Assembly (NCBI GenBank): GCA_902702965.1 | Contig: CACRXP010000032.1 | Span: 1,130,226-1,194,225, forward strand | Direction of reading: 5' to 3' | Origin: Spirometra erinaceieuropaei | Taxonomy: Eukaryota > Platyhelminthes > Cestoda > Diphyllobothriidea > Diphyllobothriidae | DNA length: 64,000 bases | In this document: one piece after another, positions 1 to 11,334 of the stretch | Layout: every line of letters starts with the position of its first letter | Numbering within the stretch: position 1 is the first letter of the stretch | Program-made: the position numbers and the translations under genes | Notes under the pieces: model-generated | The model's input: the letters and a program-made list of their open reading frames with translations, nothing else | What the model was told of the DNA's origin: nothing | The model's database searches: none

Positions 1-27
1 AACGTTCTTGACATACGGAAGTGTCCG

Positions 28-1467
28 CTAAGATTTGGTGTCCGTGCGTTTAGGCCATTCGTCCCTTTTGCGTACGCACCGGTCGACGAAGTTGCGCGGG
101 TAGCCATTGGCTTTGAATACCCGTCGGAGGTATTGTACTTCGGCAATCTTGTCTTCCGGCTCACTGCAGTGCGTTTCAACACGCCGATAGAGTGTCCTTA
201 CACAACTGCGTTTGTGAATGATTGGGTGGTTGCTGTTGAAGTTCAGTACTTGCATCGTATTTGTCGCTTTCCTGAACACTTTGGTCTTTAGTCCACCACA
301 ATCCTTGCGGCATACGAGGACATCCAGGAAGGCCAGCTGGTTGTTCTCTTCCTCCTCCATCGTGATTTGTATGTCCGGGACGACCACATTCGGACGATCC
401 TTGAATTTCAGCAGTTGATCCCGGTCGATAACGACAAAGGTATCATCCACATACCGGGCCCAGAACTTCGGTTTGTGGTGTTGGAAGACCAGCGACTCTA
501 ACCGTTGAAGGACCGCCTCGGCGATGAACCCCGAAATCGGCGAACCCATTGGTGTGCCCTTCACCTGTTCGTAGATTGTCCCGTAGAACGTGAAGTACGT
601 CCTGAGAGTTTCAGGAGCTGAAGAATTGGGCGCGTCCAAGACGATTCTCCGTTTCATCGTATTTGCTTTGTAGAAGAAGCTCGATTGTCTCGATAGCCAG
701 GTCCTGGGGAATAGAAGTAAAAAGGGATGTAACATCAAAAGATACCATTTGGATGGATGCTTACCCCTTTGAGTTTCTCCAGGAATTCTGCTGACGAAGA
801 GACCGTGGTGTCTGACTCAGCGGTCAGGAACTTGAGACGCCGGAACAGCCACTTAGCCAGTCCGTACGTTGGAGTACCTTTGAGCGACACGATGGGTCGG
901 AGAGGAGCGCCGTCTTTGTGCAACTTAGGGAGGCCATAGAATCGGGCCAATGCCGTATATTGGGGTCTCGTCATACGTCTGTCGGTCGGTGTTATTGCAC
1001 TTGAGTTCTCCAAGGCCAAGAAATCTTTCAAATTTGTTATCCAGTGCTGCAACGTGTATCATTTTCTGTTCGCGGGCTTGTTCAGCTATCCTCTGCAGGA
1101 GCATATTTGTACCGATCTCACCCATGAACTCACAGCATCTGGTTTTTTATTGGTCAATCCTTTGACGGTACGTACGAAGTCTCGCGTGGCAATCTTGGAG
1201 GAGCATTTGGATCATCCTTCACCCGTGCTGAAATACTGCTCGTCTCGCCAAATCTGTGTTAACCGGAGGCATGTATGGAACACATTTCGGTAGCACATTA
1301 TTGTCGAGACACCTGTACAGAAACCTGATCTGCGAGTACGTAGAGGCCTCCTGAAAGGCGAAGGTTTCCCATCGCCGGGTCGATCGGAGCGCATCGCGCC
1401 TAAATACATTGCCATTAGAAGCGAAGAGACGATTCCCAGGAAGAAGTCTTGAAAAAGAAGAAGACAC
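28..1467 (-). pseudogene. PLE reverse transcriptase, frameshifted
   Basis: The RT reads in pieces on the minus strand. The N-terminal region (about 1467-1219) includes CLDNNVLPKCVPYMPP. Residues of the pre-RT region lie at 1125-925, the fingers with YGLPKLHK and LRPIVSLKGTP at 1052-735, and the palm with PMGSPISGF and the catalytic YVDD at 28-738. The motif A stretch FDVTSLFTSIP is present around 735-705 but in a different frame, so a single-base deletion just upstream broke it; a second shift follows around 650-620. The protein would be RNA-directed DNA polymerase for element copying. At least three frameshifts and a stop at 28-30 make it non-functional. PLE RT is certain; the exact shift positions are approximate. 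Confidence 0.85.
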
Positions 1468-1645
1468 GATCGTCGGAACAAGAGCTTATTTAGCCTGACG
1501 TTTCGGATTCCTGCTCGAATGATGCTTGATGATGGAATCGAGCAGGAATCTGAAACGTCAGGATAATAAAGCTCTTGTCCCGGCGATCGTGTCTTCTTCT
1601 TCGTCTTCTTCAAGACTGTTTCCTGGGAATCGTCTCTTCGCTTCT
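1415..1645. repeat. Inverted repeat at the PLE 5' end with hammerhead-like core
   Basis: Two arms of about 100 nt (1415-1518 and 1538-1645) are near-perfect reverse complements around a loop of about 19 nt. Each arm contains GAAACGTC followed by an AT-rich stretch and GCTCTTG. On the plus strand TTGATGA (1527-1533), a GGAATC/GAATCT stem and GAAACGTC (1552-1559) are spaced like a hammerhead ribozyme core (CUGANGA - stem II - GAAA - stem III - GUC) with one core substitution. The minus-strand copy lacks a recognisable CUGAUGA box. PLE terminal repeats are known to carry hammerhead ribozymes; activity here is inference. Confidence 0.65.
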
Positions 1646-1650
1646 ATTGA

Positions 1651-4560
1651 TGCCTGTGCTCCTAGTGCGGTGAATCCCGCAACATGATTATACTACTAGC
1701 TGTCTGTTGATAGTTCCCGAATATTACACGGTTGTCCCTCTGTGACTGGTGGACCGCAGCTGAAATATGCCTACAGAATTTCGGACTTAGTTCAAAAAGT
1801 TTCATTCCGACAGATTCACTCCAAGTTAGAAAAAAGATTCTGAAATTAGCTGACTGTCGTTTTAAACGTGAGATTTCTGTGCCAATTATTCCATTCGCTA
1901 CAAGGAACTGTATTTTCTCCGATTAAGGTATATTGTATTACCCTTCTAGCTTATGATCACAATCTCGTTTGCTGCAAAAAAACATCTTAGCGTTTAAAAA
2001 TACATGCATAACAGCAGCTGTTGACGTTACTCATAAAATTTTGACTGACATTCCGAAAATTAAGTTGGATTTATGGGGCGTGATATGGGTTATCACATGG
2101 ATAGATCTCAAGCCATTGAAATCGCGGCAGGATGTTAAGCCTTGAGTCGGCAGATTGCCGTCGGTCTGAAAAATCATGCTCGAGAAAAATGACTACTTAT
2201 TTTATAGGAATTTGTTCACAGAACCTCTCTGCCGTCACAAATTTGTCGACAGTTTATTGGAAGCATTCAGGAGAATGATTTTCCAGCATTCCATGTATTC
2301 CAAACACCGACATATATAAAATTTAAAAAGGTTCCCGAAATAGCGGATAATTCCGAACGCTAACTGCCATTGCTCTTCCGTTTATGGCCTTCAAAGTGCA
2401 ACGTAGACAGTTATGATTTACGAAAAACGATAAATTTGTCTATAGCATTACCACGGTATCATATATTGCTCCTGAATTCTGCAAATAAATTTGACCACTT
2501 TGTATTATTTATTAGTAGAACTAACGGACAGACAAACACGATGCTGTTTTATTAGACTTGCACAGTTTTCAAACCCCCAAAACTGTCTACATTTTAAAAG
2601 CGAATGCTACTCTCATAAGAGATAAACGAATTTACTAAGGTGCTGCCATTCGTGTGCAGTTTGGAAAGCTTATCACGACGGCTAAAACTGTAGGGTGACC
2701 CCGACCACTACGACCACCAATCTCAGCTCCGAACAGGAAGCGAAGAAGTGGGATACCAGACGGTTGGGAGTTTTATTCTGTGCAGAGAAGGGACTGGTCG
2801 TACTCGGCGCTCGGACAAGGATACAACCGACGACGCGGAGCGGCGTCCGCGAATGATGAAGCGAGTTTCAAGCGACTTCAACAAGCTCATGTTGGAGTCA
2901 GCCTTATAAAATAATAGGCCAATTTGTACAGCCGACATTGGCCAAGAGGCCCAGCGTTGCAGCAGGCGCCCAGAGTTGGATCAGTGCAGCTTCGGAAAAG
3001 TAAACAGGGGGCGCAGCTTCTCGATCAGGTTTCTTTTTTAATCGTAAATTAGTGTTCCCTTAGCCCGTCCTTTGTACCTCTAGAAATCAGTGTATCTCTC
3101 GAGGATTGGAGCCAAAGCCTCATTGTTCTTTACAAAATGACTTTCTCATTCAACGGCATAGAAAATTGCACTGTAATTGAATATTTTAATGTAGGACTCT
3201 TAAGTTAAGATAAATAAAGCAGTTTTGCTCAGAAAATGGTGCATAGTAGGGCATTATGCACCGCGAAATACCTACAAACAACTGGAAATATCCCATCACG
3301 TTAGAAGGTAAATAGTCTTTGTCAATACCCTAACTGATGACAACCAGCATGATGAAACTTGATGGAAAGCGTACGGATCTGCAAAAAGTACGGTTGTGAG
3401 ATTATTAAGACCGTGAAATGCCCATTTAAAGAGCATCGTATCTGTCCTTTGATTAGTGTTCTGTGCGGAGTATGCAGCATTGTCCAGAAACTATGTCATG
3501 AGTGCCATATAGCATCTCAGGGATGTCATAAAACAATTTGTTATTTTTCTTAAATGAAAAGTATGCAGGCAGTAGGCTATAAATCTTAAATGCAAATGCG
3601 ATGGTAGACCATGTTTACAATTTTTCGGAAAGTAAAAAAGGCTTTTTTAAAAAAAACTGACAGACACCCTTTCGTTGGGCATGGAATTCGGAGAAACCTT
3701 GACTTCCTATCACATAAGTGCGAGAAAGAGTATTTTGGGTATTTTGTTTGCACAATATATCTACATTTGGATTCCTACTAAGTACGTGGCCATTTTGTAA
3801 GGAGTGATGTGCCTCAGGCGGCCGAAATGAAGTGCATGTAAAAGTCGACATCCCGACTGGAGTGAAATATTTTGAGATTGTGCTGCATGGTAATTAACAT
3901 TACAAACCCGTTCAAGTAACACTTCCTGGTCGGAGGCGCGTTTCAAGACATCGAGTAGAATTTCATCAGATCGTTCACTGACCGTTGGGTGCGCCGGAAG
4001 TTACAGACCGTCGTCGCGATTTAAGAGTTGTGCTTTACCGGTGTACAAAAATATGCGGCTGATGATGTGTCATCCGTTGTCCACACACTCCATGCTCAGG
4101 AATCTCACATTTGTGAAAGTCATAAGTAGTGGTTTGGATCATGCAGTCAGAGAGGACGCTCATGAGCTTCCGTTCTGCGGAAGTACATGCTTGGCAGTTT
4201 GAAGCATTCCAACGCTTATTCCTCTCCGATGGCTGACAACTGGAATAGCACTGCAGGTCAAAGGCAAAAGGCCATACTTTTACCCCTGGTTGGGTTGATC
4301 TCAGCTGTGGGAGCGCATGCAATAGTTCATTGAATCTACTGTAGTACCACGGATGTATGTCCAGCCGTTTGCGATTGCAAACATATAAAGTTATCTGCGA
4401 ACAGCTTCCACTGTCACGCTCTAAGGAACGAAGGAATCGCGGATATTTTGTTCAGCCTTGGGGCTCTATTACTCTGCGACCTCCTGTCTGCTCCCATACA
4501 TAGACCTCAGTTTATATAATTACCTCATGGATGTTTTGGCAGATTTTGAATAATTCATAC
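1651..4560. other. AT-rich noncoding stretch, no gene recognised
   Basis: I see no ORF with recognisable domains, no RNA gene and no clear full element. Part of 2160-2290 (ending GAAAAATGACTACTTA) resembles the arms of the foldback family found at 46.6 kb, which suggests a decayed half-copy. Short ORFs here look like chance. Confidence 0.5.
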
Positions 4561-4567
4561 TGACCCC

Positions 4568-5212
4568 ACTGTGAAACCTCGGCGCCTCGGGGAGATCCGA
4601 ACCCACGCAGTAGGGAGAAGGCTTTATTACAGCCAACGCTTCAGCCTCTTGAGCTACGACGCCCCGCCGAACGACGCGAATTTAATCATATTTGGGTCAC
4701 GTTACCCGCCCAATCTACTGCAGCGTCTGAAATCCACCAAATATTATACAGTAAGTTGATTGCCCAAGCAGGATTTCCTGAGTATTTCACATGAAATCCA
4801 CCAGATGACTACCAGGCTTGCGTAATTCATAGATGTTGGCTGTACTAAAGCATTCTCCTTACTGCGTGGGTTGGAATCCCAACGAGGATCGAGTTTTTCA
4901 CAGTTGGGTCAATCTAATTATTCAAAATCTGCCAATACATCTATGAATTACATAAGCCTGGTGGTCATCTGGTGGATTCTATATGAATTGCACAGGAAAT
5001 CCTGCTTGGGCAGTCAACTTACTGTATCAGATTTGGTGGATTCCAGACGTTGCAGTAGGTTGGGCGGGTAACTTGACCCAAATGTGATTAAACTCGCGTC
5101 GTCCGGGTCTCGCAGCTCAAGTGGTTATAGCGATGGCTGTACTAAAGCCCTCCTCTTACTGAGTGGATTTGAATCCCACCGAGGCACCGAGTTTTTCACA
5201 GTTGGGTCAATG
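4568..5212. repeat. tRNA-derived SINE pair in a large inverted repeat
   Basis: Two SINE copies face away from each other. On the minus strand, 4675-4568 has an A-box-like GTAGCTCAAGAGGCTGAAGCG and a B-box-like GGTTCGGATC; on the plus strand, 5103-5212 has GCAGCTCAAGTGGTTATAGCG and GATTTGAATCC, followed by GAGTTTTTCACAGTTGGG. The sequence on the head sides is shared in inverted orientation (about 4676-4848 against 4937-5100). The spacer holds a third partial head (4835-4915, plus). Pol III promoter boxes identify a tRNA-derived SINE family; the inverted arrangement is seen directly. Confidence 0.7.
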
Positions 5213-5459
5213 TGTTTTATATAAGTATCACTTAGGTATGCTGGTAAGTACGTATTCAGCTCAACTCAGGTGGCTGGAAAGGCCTGCATTATGTTTTACT
5301 GAACAGGTTGCGACACACTCCCGCCCTCTGGAATCCCCGGGTTTAAACTTGGATGTCTGAAGGCAGTCGCGTAGCAACCAGACACAGCAGTGGGAAGAAG
5401 TAGTAATAAGGAGAGTGGTGAGTGGTGCGGGGACTTCGGCTTTACCTTACCACGGCGAT

Positions 5460-5551
5460 GCAGGACCTGAGATTCGAACTCCCGTCTTTTGGCCATCAAC
5501 CAGATAATAAGTCCAGCAGTCTACAGTTGAGACACCGACCCGTTGTCCTGC
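5460..5551 (-). repeat. tRNA-like SINE head or tRNA pseudogene
   Basis: Read on the minus strand, a 92-nt segment is closed by a perfect 7-bp acceptor-like stem (GCAGGAC/GTCCTGC). It has an A-box-like GTGTCTCAACTG and a B-box-like GAGTTCGAATC, and the long region before the T-arm resembles a class II tRNA. The T stem pairs poorly and the D arm is irregular, so I do not call a functional tRNA. A SINE head or a decayed tRNA is more likely. Confidence 0.4.
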
Positions 5552-5939
5552 CTGTCGGGATTGGGGATATTATATATGCTGACAGGCTGACCACTGGCCA
5601 GTTTACGGGATATATTGTCCCGTGGCCAGAAATGACCCTTTGTGTTGTCCTTGTCTTCGTCGGAACTTATTCGAGTGTAAGTTTTCTTTTTTCTTCCATT
5701 TACTTCAATTTTGCAAATGCATTCTCCTGGTATCACGACCCAAGTTGTTGTCATAACCCATGTTTCTTCTGATCCCCCTCCCATAAACTATCTGCTCATA
5801 AATCGTCCCCCTGCAGAAATTCGTGTTATATTCGGAAAAAAATCTGGGCCGGACGTCAAACCCTCGGGGCTTGCTCTCATTTGCCAGACATCCGGTGCGG
5901 CGCGGCAGGGAGGGGTTTGGCAGGTCCCTCGACAGAAAA

Positions 5940-6061
5940 ATGTTCAGTTTATTTTGCCTAATTGCTTTGGCTTGCAGCTCGGTTGAGGGTGGGGGAGGTT
6001 TGAACGCTAGGCGGCAGTGCCTCTACGCCGGCACCAGTCGTAAGTCAGCGAGGGATCTCCA
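5940..6061 (+). CDS. Candidate signal-peptide first exon of an unknown secreted protein
   Basis: From ATG at 5940 the frame encodes MFSLFCLIALACSSVEG, a textbook short signal peptide with a hydrophobic core and a small residue near the cleavage site. About 24 further residues with one cysteine follow. The open frame runs into a perfect 5' splice consensus GTAAGT at 6062-6067, which would leave phase 2. The segment is more GC-rich than its flanks. No downstream exon is proven. Joining to the acceptor at 10928 would give a protein of only about 63 aa in a frame different from the long open one there. I do not recognise a family; this could be chance. Confidence 0.3.
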
Positions 6062-6067
6062 GTAAGT

Positions 6068-6849
6068 CATGTCATCTCGCGGATGGCTGCTGGAGCTGTC
6101 TTGAAGGCCGGGGGAGGGAGGCGATTAACGCGCGTATAGACTGAGCGCCGGAAATGAAGTGTTTATCAGTCAGCGTGTGAGGCGGAGCTCGGAGGATCAA
6201 AGGATACCGTCGTAGACAGTGCCAACCGGTCAAAATGCCCATTTGGCTCAGACGGGGGACTGCACGAGATGGCGTCGGGAAGAGCGCGCGCCAGAAAGCA
6301 ACCGGTCGACAAAAGTGTAATCGATCTTTAGGGGGTGATAACGGGCAATAATCACGAGGAAAGGCAGAAATAGAGCCAAGAATAAGGGGGAGGGGTTGCA
6401 GTGTCAATTAATCCATACTAACAGAATGACTAACAATGTAGTATTTATACAGCAAGAGTGGCCATTGCGTTGAAATCATCAGGCTAAGGCACGAATTAGC
6501 TGGTAAAGACGAAGACAACAGAGCATGGTTTGCTGTCTAAGGCAACAGTGGCCATTAGTGCAGCCAGTGCTAATGTCGACTGCGTCCAGTCATGCCTACG
6601 ATGACTGAGACAGGTGGTGGCAGCCGCTTTTGTAGGTTTATGTTGTCCCGTTGCATCAAATGTGTTGCATTAGCTCTGGGGTGGCGAATTTTGCAACGTA
6701 TTGACTTACGCGACGGTAGAGGTAGGGTGTAGGGACCCCAAGTAACTTGTCATACATCGAATGCTGGTAGATAGGGTTTAACGGGTGAGGCAAAAACCAG
6801 TACGAAAAGCTGGAGGAATGCAAGAAGACATCGAAAATAAAAAATTGTT
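6068..6849. other. Noncoding stretch, nothing recognised
   Basis: The first part (to about 6420) is purine- and GC-rich on the plus strand and could belong to the candidate gene at 5940. The rest shows no domain-bearing ORF, RNA gene or identifiable repeat. Confidence 0.4.
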
Positions 6850-9200
6850 GCAGCAAGTAGACAACGTCCCATTGAAAACGGTGCGTACAGTGTAGATGTT
6901 AAATGCACACTTTACTAAAATGTTGCCAGTAACATATTTGTTTACGGAAAACGTTTTTGCAATGCTGGACTGTGAAGGGTGCGACAGGCGGACTCTTCTA
7001 TGTACATGTGAAATTGTAAGTGCAGTTAATTACGATCGACACAAAATGCAGTCAGTTGCGTAAGTTGCGAGAGGAAATTTCATGAAACGTCAGGGATGTG
7101 TTACACAGTGATTAAATCAGGAAATAAAATTTATTGCTAATGAGAGTCGTCGTTTATCAAAGATCAAACGATCCAGCTGCCTTTTTAATACAGTCATTGT
7201 TTCAGATATCACCATTTCACTTGGGAGTGAAGTCCACGGTCGAACAACACTCTGACTGAGGAAAAAACTTACGGTGGTCCAGGCATTTACGCTTCCGCTT
7301 AACTTTGTACGGATGGCCGCGCATGTGACTCATGGTCGTGAAGTCAAAGAAGTCTTCAGATTTGAACGAACATGCATGCCTGTGGATAATGCTGAATCTC
7401 CCCAACAGGTCACACCTCATTGATCTGCAGGATAGAGGGAACAGGTTTAACTGGATCAGTCTTTCTGGGTATGAAAGTGTCCTGAGACCATCCACCAGTT
7501 TTGTGACCCGTTGTTTCACCTGTTCTATGGCGTCCATGTTGGCATTCCGTTTTCAAATGAGATCTGACAAACGTACCGTATATCTGTAAGAAGAGTTCGG
7601 GAGGCAAGATTGTGAAGGCACGCCTAATCCTGTGCATGATGCTGGTTGCTTTTTGGACGACTCTCTTGCAGTACTCGGAGAGCAGCAAGTTTGAACTTGT
7701 CCAGACATCTAAGTCTTTGTGCGTGTCCATTTCTTTTAGTGAACCCCATTTATGGTACACTGGTGTTTTGAGAAGCGCCTCCGACCAGATTATGGGCGCA
7801 AGACGACATATTTGGGTACATTCAACGCAGAAGCCCTTGCTGGACCATGAAGCCATCTTATCAAAATTTTCCTATAATTTATGTGAGTCGTCAACACAGC
7901 TGATTGTTTTCCAGACCTTTATATCATCTGCAAACATGATGCCATCGCATTCAAGGTCTGCAGGACGGTCGAGGAGGGGACCCAAATTAGAAGCCTTCGG
8001 AACGCCGCTTTTTACTGGCATCAATTCGTATGCAGTGGTACCAACGATTGCTCTTTGAAGTCGGCATGACAGGGAACTTTTAACTTACTCCAAAGTTTTG
8101 CCCTGTATTTCACACCTCCAAATCTTCTGTAGGAGTCGTCCATGTGAAACGCTCTCAAAGGCCTTCTTAAAATCAAAGAAGATGACATCCACCGCGTGGC
8201 CCTGGTCTATGGCTTTTGTCCATTTTTCCTGCTAGTAAAGACTGCCTGTAAGACATGAGTGATCACGACGAAATCCTAGCTGAGCAGCACACAATAGGTC
8301 TCTCTGCTCCAGATACGATATTAAATGTTCTTTAATAAGTCGTTCCATGACCTTGCGCAAAATGCAGGTTAAACTACTAGGACGGTAATTTTCGGGCTCC
8401 AGCTGGGATCTTCCTTTATAGATTAAGGAATATGGTTCGTTTTCCATTCCTCCGGCAGTTCGCCCTCTTCCGTGGGCTTCTAAAATATCATTGTCACTGG
8501 CTCACACAGTACGTCAGCTAATTCTCAAGGGGGATGAATTCTATCTGGACCAGGTGATTTAACAGGCTTTAGCTGGCGTAGTTCGGTCCTTATCAACGTC
8601 GGAGAGAAGTAAAGATTGTCCTCCAATGCAGGAGAGAAGGGATGTGGTCGTTTATCTGGGTAAGGCGTAGGAGGAGGATTTGTGCCATAAGTGAACACCG
8701 ACTAAAAGAAACTGTCGAAGGCTGATGCTTTCAGGTGATCCTCTGTCTCGATTCCTCCGTTTTCGGATCTCGGCGCTGAAATCGGGTCTCGATTGCTCTT
8801 ACACTTACGCATGTACCTATGGAGGATTTTAGGATGTTCCAAAAACTTTTGCAATTTGCGTAGCTCATAGTTCCTTAGTAGTCTATTAGCCTCGCGTTTA
8901 CACACATTGCGCTGTCACTTATATTCCTTCAGGTGTTCAGGGCTCTGTGTTTGTCGATAACGTTCCCACACTTTATTTCTCCATTTAAACGCATTTTACA
9001 GTTCCCGATTTATCCACGGCGGACGATATGTTGTTTCCTTTCGTTTGAGTGGACAGTTTCGATCAACGATTACCTTGACCAGTGAGCTGAACGTCCTCCA
9101 GTAGTCGCTAACTGTTCCTTGCAATTTGGTTGTCCATGGTAATGCCGAGAGTTGCGTTCTTATGCTATCATATGCCAAGGAAAGTGAGGGCAATAATCTA
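6850..9200 (-). mobile_element. CR1-like LINE (family E), copy 1, decayed
   Basis: Minus-strand LINE with ORF2 remnants in 5' to 3' order. The EN-RT linker lies at 9193-8996 (RPPWINREL) and 8905-8702. The RT fingers with ENYRPSSLTCILRKVMERLI and AAQLGFRRDHSC lie at 8447-8232. The RT C-terminal region lies at 7856-7217 (IEQVKQRVTKLVDGLRTLSYPERL, FPLSCR). The 3' UTR runs to about 6850. Many stops and frameshifts separate the pieces and the palm catalytic motifs are not readable as one frame. The same family recurs at 51410-52560 and, more decayed, at 39020-40450. CR1/Jockey-type RT is clear from motif order; the 5' end is lost. Confidence 0.8.
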
Positions 9201-9597
9201 AAAAATGGGTAAAAACCATTTTAAGAATAAATGATTTTACGTGGACCGCCACTGGCAAGTCTATATTTAATCAGGAAGCCAAGCAAAATTTCAACCAATA
9301 GGAATGGTGAAAAATATGTGAGGTTTACAATCACACGGAATTTTAGTGTAAAAGTTGGAGCTGCCAGCTGCGTGGGAATCTACGCCCTACCATTAGCAAC
9401 CCGACTATGTGGGCGCAAGTGCATCCGAGCTGAAGTTGGTCGAGAGGCTGCAGGTCAGAGCTCACTGCAGTGGCGAGTGACCTTGGGGCGGAGGGTCTTG
9501 AATAAGGACACCAGACATTGCAATGGTGAGCGTTGGCAATAAGTATTTGCGACCATGTCGACAGATGTGAAGACAGTTCCCTCGGTTGGGATCGATA

Positions 9598-10595
9598 TTA
9601 CAGTGGATGGACTTACTCATGAAATGTCCCCCAAAATGCCGGAATGCGCTTTCGTTTCGAAAAGATTAATTAAGTAGGGCTGTAAAACTTGTCAACCTGC
9701 AACAAAATTATATGATATTTCAGTTACGTTAGGATGTCGGCGTTAGAACGAACTTCCTTCCGGCTGCATGCAAAAGCAACACTCTGCAAAAATGCCTACT
9801 CAAGCAGCATGCATTTTTCTCATTGATTTTTGATGCCGCTAAGTGGTTAATTATATTTCATGGATAACATGCATAAAAATATTCATTCTTTTGCACATTT
9901 GGTAGAAAATGGCTTCCTTTCCCAATTTATATTCGAAAGAACGGTATAATTCGGTTTTAAAAAAGTTTCTAATTGTGCGGTTTTTTAATACCATGAAATG
10001 GACGTTCATAAAGCGTCATGTCTCTGCATTTATCAATGTGGCTTGTAAAGTTGACAATATGGATCAAATTCACTGTTTAATTTTATAAACCGTATGTGGT
10101 CTCCCTTTATTACCGTACAGAAAGGTGTGGTTTTCTGTGCACGGAAAATATACGGCTTGTAGTTCGGTAACCCGGAATCCAAGTATGACGGTAGAGCGTA
10201 TTCAAAATTATTCGGGAATGGCAAACCTTTTTAAAACCGAATTATATCACTGCCCCAAGTATAACATTAGACGAAGACGTAATTATCTACCAAATGAACA
10301 AAAGAGTGAATATTTTTGTGCATGTTTTCCATTAAATATAATTGGACATTTAGGGGCATCGAAAATGAGTGGCAAAAATGCATGCTTCTTAAGTAGCCAT
10401 TTTTTGCAGTGTGCTTTTGTGCATGCAGCCGGAAGAAAGTTCATTCGAGAGCCCACACCCTGAGGTAACTGAAATATTACAGAATTATTTTACAGGTTGA
10501 CCAGTTTTACAACCCTACTTAATTAATCTTTTTGAAACGAAAACGCATTTCGGAATTTTCAATGACATTCCTTCAGTTAGTCCACCTATTCTACC
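9598..10595. mobile_element. Foldback/MITE-like element with very long terminal inverted repeats, copy 1
   Basis: The ends are reverse complements over several hundred bases. The left arm starts near GGATGGACTTACTCATGAAA and includes TTTCGAAAAGATTAATTAAG (about 9656-9675); the right arm ends with the reversed counterpart (CTTAATTAATC at about 10520-10530). Inner arm pieces such as GCATGCATTTTTCTCATTGA near 9810 also pair with the right side near 10370. There is no coding capacity. Related copies lie at 46590-48045, 56440-57260 and 62010-62790. It is probably a nonautonomous DNA element mobilised in trans; its superfamily cannot be told. Confidence 0.7.
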
Positions 10596-10928
10596 TGATC
10601 TACTTATAATACAAGCTTGAATTCTTCGATATTCTGACCAAACGGATACAACGCAATCATTTGGTTTTCCAGTGTGTCTGCATATCTGTCATGTCTTGAT
10701 ATTTTTCTGGATGTAGAGCAATATAGAGACTGTGAAAGACCGTTTCTCATTTTTTTCATCTGAAGGTTCGAATATTTTTCAAAATAAAAACTGATAATTC
10801 GCCGAGAAATCTACTTTCCACTTAATGATCGAGCCCAAACAGTTTGTCTTACATTAGTAAACGTTTGCGGCGTCTGATCCCCTTTCATTAATTGGACCAT
10901 TTTCTAAATTTCCCCCCCCCCTTTTCAG

Positions 10929-11165
10929 ACGGTGCAGTTTTCGCGGGCTCAGCAGCACGAAATCCGAAGAAATGGCCGCTTTGAACGACAGGAGTTGATG
11001 CAAGTTAATGTGGATTCGATTTTCAAACTGCCAGTCAATGGTCAGGCATTCTCGCCTAAAGATTTTGTCTGCATGCCTCAGGACAATTGCGCTGTTGTGA
11101 TTAGACGAATGCTAGTTTCCTCTGGCTCGGCAATTTTGCCATTCAGCACAGCACCGGATGACTGA
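10929..11165 (+). CDS. Candidate terminal exon of an unknown host gene
   Basis: A ten-C pyrimidine run plus TTTTCAG (10912-10928) makes a strong 3' splice site. From there one frame stays open for 78 codons to TGA at 11163-11165, with protein-like composition including FERQELMQVNVDSIFKLPV and FSPKDFVCMPQDNCAVV. I recognise no family. No upstream partner exon in phase 0 is visible; the candidate exon ending at 6061 ends in phase 2 and would read a different frame here, stopping at 10996-10998. It could be a real last exon, an exon remnant or chance. Confidence 0.3.
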   Translation, partial: TVQFSRAQQHEIRRNGRFERQELMQVNVDSIFKLPVNGQAFSPKDFVCMPQDNCAVVIRRMLVSSGSAILPFSTAPDD

Positions 11166-11334
11166 TTATTCAGTCTGGTTTTCGGACGACTCGAAACTCG
11201 AATGACCGGAAGTGTGTGGGGGAACAGACAATGAAGCATGTCCTGCGCAGGTCTGTGTCATCAAAAGTCTTAATTGCATTCTGTGCTTTTATACGCCCTT
11301 TGAATCATTGCCTACTGTTAACAAGTAAACATGA

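Larger units (their letters stand above)
1..1650 (-). mobile_element. Penelope-like retroelement (PLE family 1), copy 1, truncated by window edge
   Basis: A Penelope-like element is read on the minus strand, with its 5' side near 1650 and its 3' side running off the window at 1. The reverse transcriptase shows the PLE signatures YGLPKLHK, LRPIVS, KGTPMGSPISGF, YVDD and LAFLDV. After an in-frame stop at 28-30 the reading continues as TLPYVKNV, the usual linker towards the GIY-YIG endonuclease, which would lie outside the window. The 5' side carries the inverted repeat described separately. Several frameshifts break the ORF, so this is a dead copy. Related fragments lie at 48.4, 49.9 and 53.1 kb. 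Confidence 0.9.

Noticed and set aside
3359..3553. Cysteine-rich 64-codon frame resembling a zinc-binding peptide
   Set aside because: Cys spacing fits no known finger, and no splice sites or signal peptide support it.
5460..5551. Functional class II tRNA
   Set aside because: The acceptor stem pairs, but the T stem has only about three pairs and the D arm is irregular; kept as a tRNA-like SINE head.
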